Assembly (NCBI RefSeq): GCF_028476545.1
Contig: NW_026731943.1
Span: forward strand, 164,501 to 228,500
Length of the DNA stretch: 64,000 nt
Direction: 5' to 3'
Source: Physella acuta
Taxonomy: Eukaryota; Mollusca; Gastropoda; Physidae
The position numbers and the translations under genes are program-made. Of the stretch, positions 60,181 through 64,000 are shown in pieces; within the stretch, counting starts at the first letter, position 1, and every line of letters begins with the position of its first letter. Below the pieces are notes generated by a model. The model did not search any database, was not told the DNA's origin, and was given only the letters and a program-made list of their open reading frames with translations.

Positions 60181-60540
60181 AGTTAAGCCTATGTGCGCTA
60201 ACTGGGATTACACTATTTTAGAGCTAGAAAAGAAAGTGTATAGGAAAATCATATATTGTGAGCTTAGGATTGTGTTACGGATAGTAAAAAAATTGCGTTA
60301 TAACAACTCAGTTGTATATTTTTGTCGTGTTTTAGATAAAGTAGAAATCAGATCGATTTTAAAAAATATTGTTAAATTGCTATATTTTTAAAAATGAAAT
60401 TAACCTAATAAACGTAGAAGTAGTTTTAAAACTGTAATAATTAATAGTAGGTAGAGTTTTAATGTAATGATATCAACTATTTTATTGTGGATTTTACTAC
60501 CACAAAACATACGGAAATTCGAATAGAAACGGATACTTTT
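60181..60540. other. AT-rich unique DNA, no gene seen
   Basis: A plus-strand frame (60191-60391) is Lys/Ile/Val-rich and unrecognised. Confidence 0.45.
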
Positions 60541-60544
60541 TTTC

Positions 60545-60850
60545 AAACTTATTTTCGGAGTGAAGAAGTGACCAGACGAGGGTCGGGGCAGCTGCGGACG
60601 TACGGGGGGACATTGTAGACCCACACAGACCGTGTGGTGTCAGGCAATTAGCGTCATAATTATGACGTGTCGAGCCAATCATTTCTACCCTGTCCACACG
60701 TCACCAGTCTGCGGTCACCAGAAAACGCCAAAATTATGAAAGTTTCGGCATTCAGTTGGTGCGCAGATTCAGAGAAGAACTCTAGAACCCGGACCGTTGC
60801 TAGCTGCCTTCGCTTCAGTGTCGGTCTTTTCTGAAGAACATTTCCATATA
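60545..60850. other. GC-richer unique island near the start of the last clean block
   Basis: About 300 bp of CpG-containing, non-repetitive sequence includes AGCCAATCA (a CCAAT-box-like word, 60674-60682) and ATTATGACGTGTCG. It resembles a promoter or first exon in composition only. No coding frame is convincing. Confidence 0.25.
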
Positions 60851-63800
60851 AGTTGTGATAGCAGTCACCGTTTAGAAAGTTTTAATCATCAAATTCTACT
60901 CTAGATAGAGAAAATATTCTGATAGCCAAATCAAAATAAAATATATAAATAATATTTACTTTTCCGTAGATGTAATACACTTGAAAAACAAATATTATTT
61001 TTCTTAAGTGCATATAATTTAAGTAAAATATCGTGTAAAATTGAAGTGATAAGTTGACTAAGTTGACAGTTTATAACGCAATTAAAAATAACAATATCAA
61101 TGTGTAAGTTGATAGTATTAACATTTATAACGAAGGGTTAACAAAATAGCCTAGGCATTTAGTCCGATAAAGCGATCCATTATTTCTGTTGGTCAAAGAA
61201 GGGCTATGAGTGTCCATCTAGTATGATTGAATCGCTGTGGTAGGTAGAACTACAATTGTTAGTTAAGCCAATTTTATATTATTATAAGGTCCTAAAATTT
61301 AAGTATTACAATTTTCATCATTTTTTTTTATTATTTAAAGGTTAGCTTTGTTGCATAATCTTGTTTACTTAGTTTTACATTATGTAATTAATAGAAATAT
61401 TAGATCTAATTAGCTAACGAGGTAGGCATTGAGGTTGTGGTTGTTTCATTTTAAAAATAACCTTAGTCGAACATGAACTCGTGACCGCGGTATCAGTTTA
61501 GGTTTAAAGTTTGTTATCTTAGCTCCTTGAGCTTCATGGTGAAAAGCTCAAGAGATTTCCTTGTAAAATGCATACAGCGAGTTTCATTTTACATCCTCTC
61601 ACCAGTATTTTTTGTCCTACGTGTATTTTTGAAATTTTTGTGTTTTTTTTTCTTCTAAAGTATGCCCTAAAATGTTCCCATTTAGTTAGAATTTTATGCA
61701 CATACTCTTTAAGAGTAATTGTAAAATTCGAATAGTTTCTATTGTAAAGAAAATCGATGTATCGGTGATACTTCGAGAATATTAGATTTATTCGTTAAAA
61801 CATGAGAACGCCAACTTTTATGTAGTTCATTGGGTTTTGATCCACAATAAAGGAACTATTCATTTTGGCCACTACCAATATGAATTAAAATTTTGGAAAG
61901 GAAAAACTCTTTTTTAAAACAGTTTATCAGATTTGTTGTTGAACTTTTTATTTCCTTTAAAAAATAAATTTTAAACATACATTCAGTTTAGTATTTGGGG
62001 GGAAATGTTGGGATTTTCATTCAATAATACATCACATTTCATGATATGACATATTTAGCAAGCTTTAATTTTCAAAGTTTAGTAAAATACTTAAACATTC
62101 ACTTATCAAAGCAGCAACTTTATAAATGCCATGTGTTGTTAAATGACATTTAATATAAAGTGCGTTACTTATAAGTCGTTTCTACCTTCGGTTCATATTA
62201 GCTATGTTAGCATTTTTTGGTGCAAATTATAATTATCATTTTTTTTGTAATTTGTAATTTTTTTAGCAAAACGTAACGCGAAATAGTATGTTTTTTTACA
62301 ATACTAAACACACGAAAAACTATTTTTTTTCGTTTATTTTATTTTGTGTTGTGTGCTGTGTATTGACTTAAGTAGCCTACTTAAAATAATGATTTGTTTT
62401 GGCTATTCATCCTGCCTCTTCATACGTTGCCCATATTTCAACCAACTCCATTTGAAATGGTTTACGCTTCACACCAGAATTCTGGCCAGAGTTCAACGAA
62501 CTACTACTGCCAAACTTTGAACAACTGCCAAGACGCCCATAAAGGACACACGCCTTGATCTTAAATCACAACATAAAGGAGTTTATCATCATGGTTCAAG
62601 ATATACTCAATTGAGAAAATGCATCCAGACAGTCAGACCTCAACAGAAACAGCATCTTTTATAAAAAAAAAATAATAATGTCATATATTAGAAAAATACA
62701 TTCACGCATGTGATTTTTTTTTAAATATGAAGAACAATTAAAAATTTGGAGTATTCAGCTAAGAAACGAAAATCTCCAACCGTCTACCCTTGGACACATA
62801 TACACAAAATATTTGGACACTTGCTAATTGATTCGTAATGCAAATGTGCTCGAAATTCAACTTCATCTTCAACAAGAAAAGATATATTTTTGTGTATTAT
62901 AAAAAAAATTAAATCAAGTCTAGAGGATGTGTCCTAATATTTACTTCAAATTATATCTCTCGGTCACGTGGCGTAAGTTAACTAAGATTATTTTTAATTT
63001 GGATAACCGCAACCTCAAATTAGTTATGCATAATTTGGCCGTCGTTATGTTAGTTACACTAACTATCGTTATCGTTTTCGTCGCAAATCGATGTATTCGT
63101 TAGCTGTTTTATTTATAAATTATTTAATATTGTGTTGTCGTTTTTTTTTCGTTTTATTTTAAGGTGAATTTTAAATTTTTACCCCGTTGGCTTTTAACTT
63201 TAAAAAAATCTTAGACATTTGTGTTTTTGATTTGTTTGTTTCAATTAAGGGTTAATCAATTCTTTGGTCAAATTTGAGTTGTAAAGATGTTTAATTTATA
63301 TCAACTAGTGTATATACGGTAAGAACATAAATAAATACTTTTAACACAAATTTATATAAGATTATTAATTATCAAACGACGGCCAACATATTCCTAAATA
63401 ATAAAACTATAATTAGCATATTAATTTAAATAAAGATGAAGCGATAGACTCCAAAAGTTAATATGGTTATATTTGTGCATATATACTAATTTAAATTTTG
63501 ATACAATAATAGATTGAATAGGATATAGAATATACTTTACTATATTTTAACTTCCAAAGATTCGAATCTAAAATAACAGCGCGTGAAAATGGTTGACTTT
63601 TCAACCTGGAATTTAGACCCGATGAGTCAGGTACCGGAAATGACGAATCGATTCTTCACATTGGCATCGATTCCAGACTAATGCAATATTTGCTCAAGTC
63701 TCTACAGCTTGTAGGTACCTGATAACTCGGTCTGGTGCGTGGGTTTGTATAAGGTATCGATTCGTTCATTAGTGGGCAGATATGAGTAATTGTGATGTTC

Positions 63801-64000
63801 TGCTAGTTGGGGGGTGAGTAGAGTTTAAAACAACCCGCGGGGATGGATTAGTCCTATGCGTGTATAGGTATTGATTTGTATATCAAACAAAAGCCTGATA
63901 TTAGTTTAGTTATGAATAGATCGCACTTGGCTAGGGAAAATTGCGATTGCGAAAAAGGACAGTAAAATAAGACTATAGAAAATTTAGAAAATACTTTGTT
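60851..64000. other. AT-rich unique DNA, unusually free of repeats
   Basis: The last 3 kb lacks microsatellites longer than about 15 bp and shows no mobile element. A short hairpin, CTTGAGCTT/AAGCTCAAG, lies at 61526-61552. A plus-strand frame of about 56 codons (62388-62558) has balanced composition but no recognised similarity. Confidence 0.5.

Overview
This window shows no protein-coding gene I can support. It is visibly AT-rich eukaryotic DNA packed with long (TA)n arrays, other microsatellites, minisatellites and small mobile-element copies. The long open frames are translations of simple repeats (Tyr-Ile runs from (TA)n, Phe-Arg runs from a hexamer array, poly-Leu/Ile from (ATT)n, Cys-Val runs from (TG)n) or unrecognised frames of chance length. 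The window is best read as intergenic or deep intronic sequence.

The likely source is a gastropod mollusc. Five scattered segments (about 10.0, 17.6, 19.0, 27.1 and 28.7 kb) carry a SINE-like body that I recognise from memory as widespread in gastropods, containing the words GTAAAGGCGGCTGG and CACAGAAACAAGTGA. A second family with a tRNA-like head and a GAAGAA-type tail occurs at 22.3, 35.2 and 49.8 kb. This assignment is inference; no database was consulted.

Layout: 1-5.5 kb holds (TA)n and (GATATA)n arrays, two minisatellites, a GC-rich stretch with paired ETS-like motifs and a minus-strand LINE relic. 5.5-11 kb has a 199-bp hAT MITE, a CTAG-rich array, a 31-bp array and an RFX-like site. 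11-20 kb holds a TTAGGT/TCAGGT hexamer array, the longest (TA)n tract and a 92-bp hairpin element. 20-28 kb has an exact 71-bp duplication, a tRNA-headed SINE, a perfect RFX palindrome and two back-to-back palindromes. 28-36 kb has a 202-bp hAT MITE, a 1.3-kb hAT element containing an older hAT relic, higher-order minisatellites and SINE pieces. 36-49 kb holds a 102-bp tandem repeat, a possible 1.5-kb element bounded on both sides by (TA)n, and several 17-40-bp arrays including an 11-copy 20-bp array. 49-64 kb has another SINE, a 62-bp C-rich array, a very long (TA)n/(TG)n cluster, a 1.76-kb hAT element with an 842-bp hAT inside it, and a mostly unique last 7 kb.

The firmest results are three complete non-autonomous hAT-type elements with perfect 8-bp target duplications (28410-28611, 33336-34646, 54912-56674). 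Two more have imperfect duplications (7897-8095, 55446-56287). The most speculative are dispersed transcription-factor-like motifs, a recurring AAGGGARRTAAYT-type word, and the TA-bounded element at 43.2-44.7 kb.
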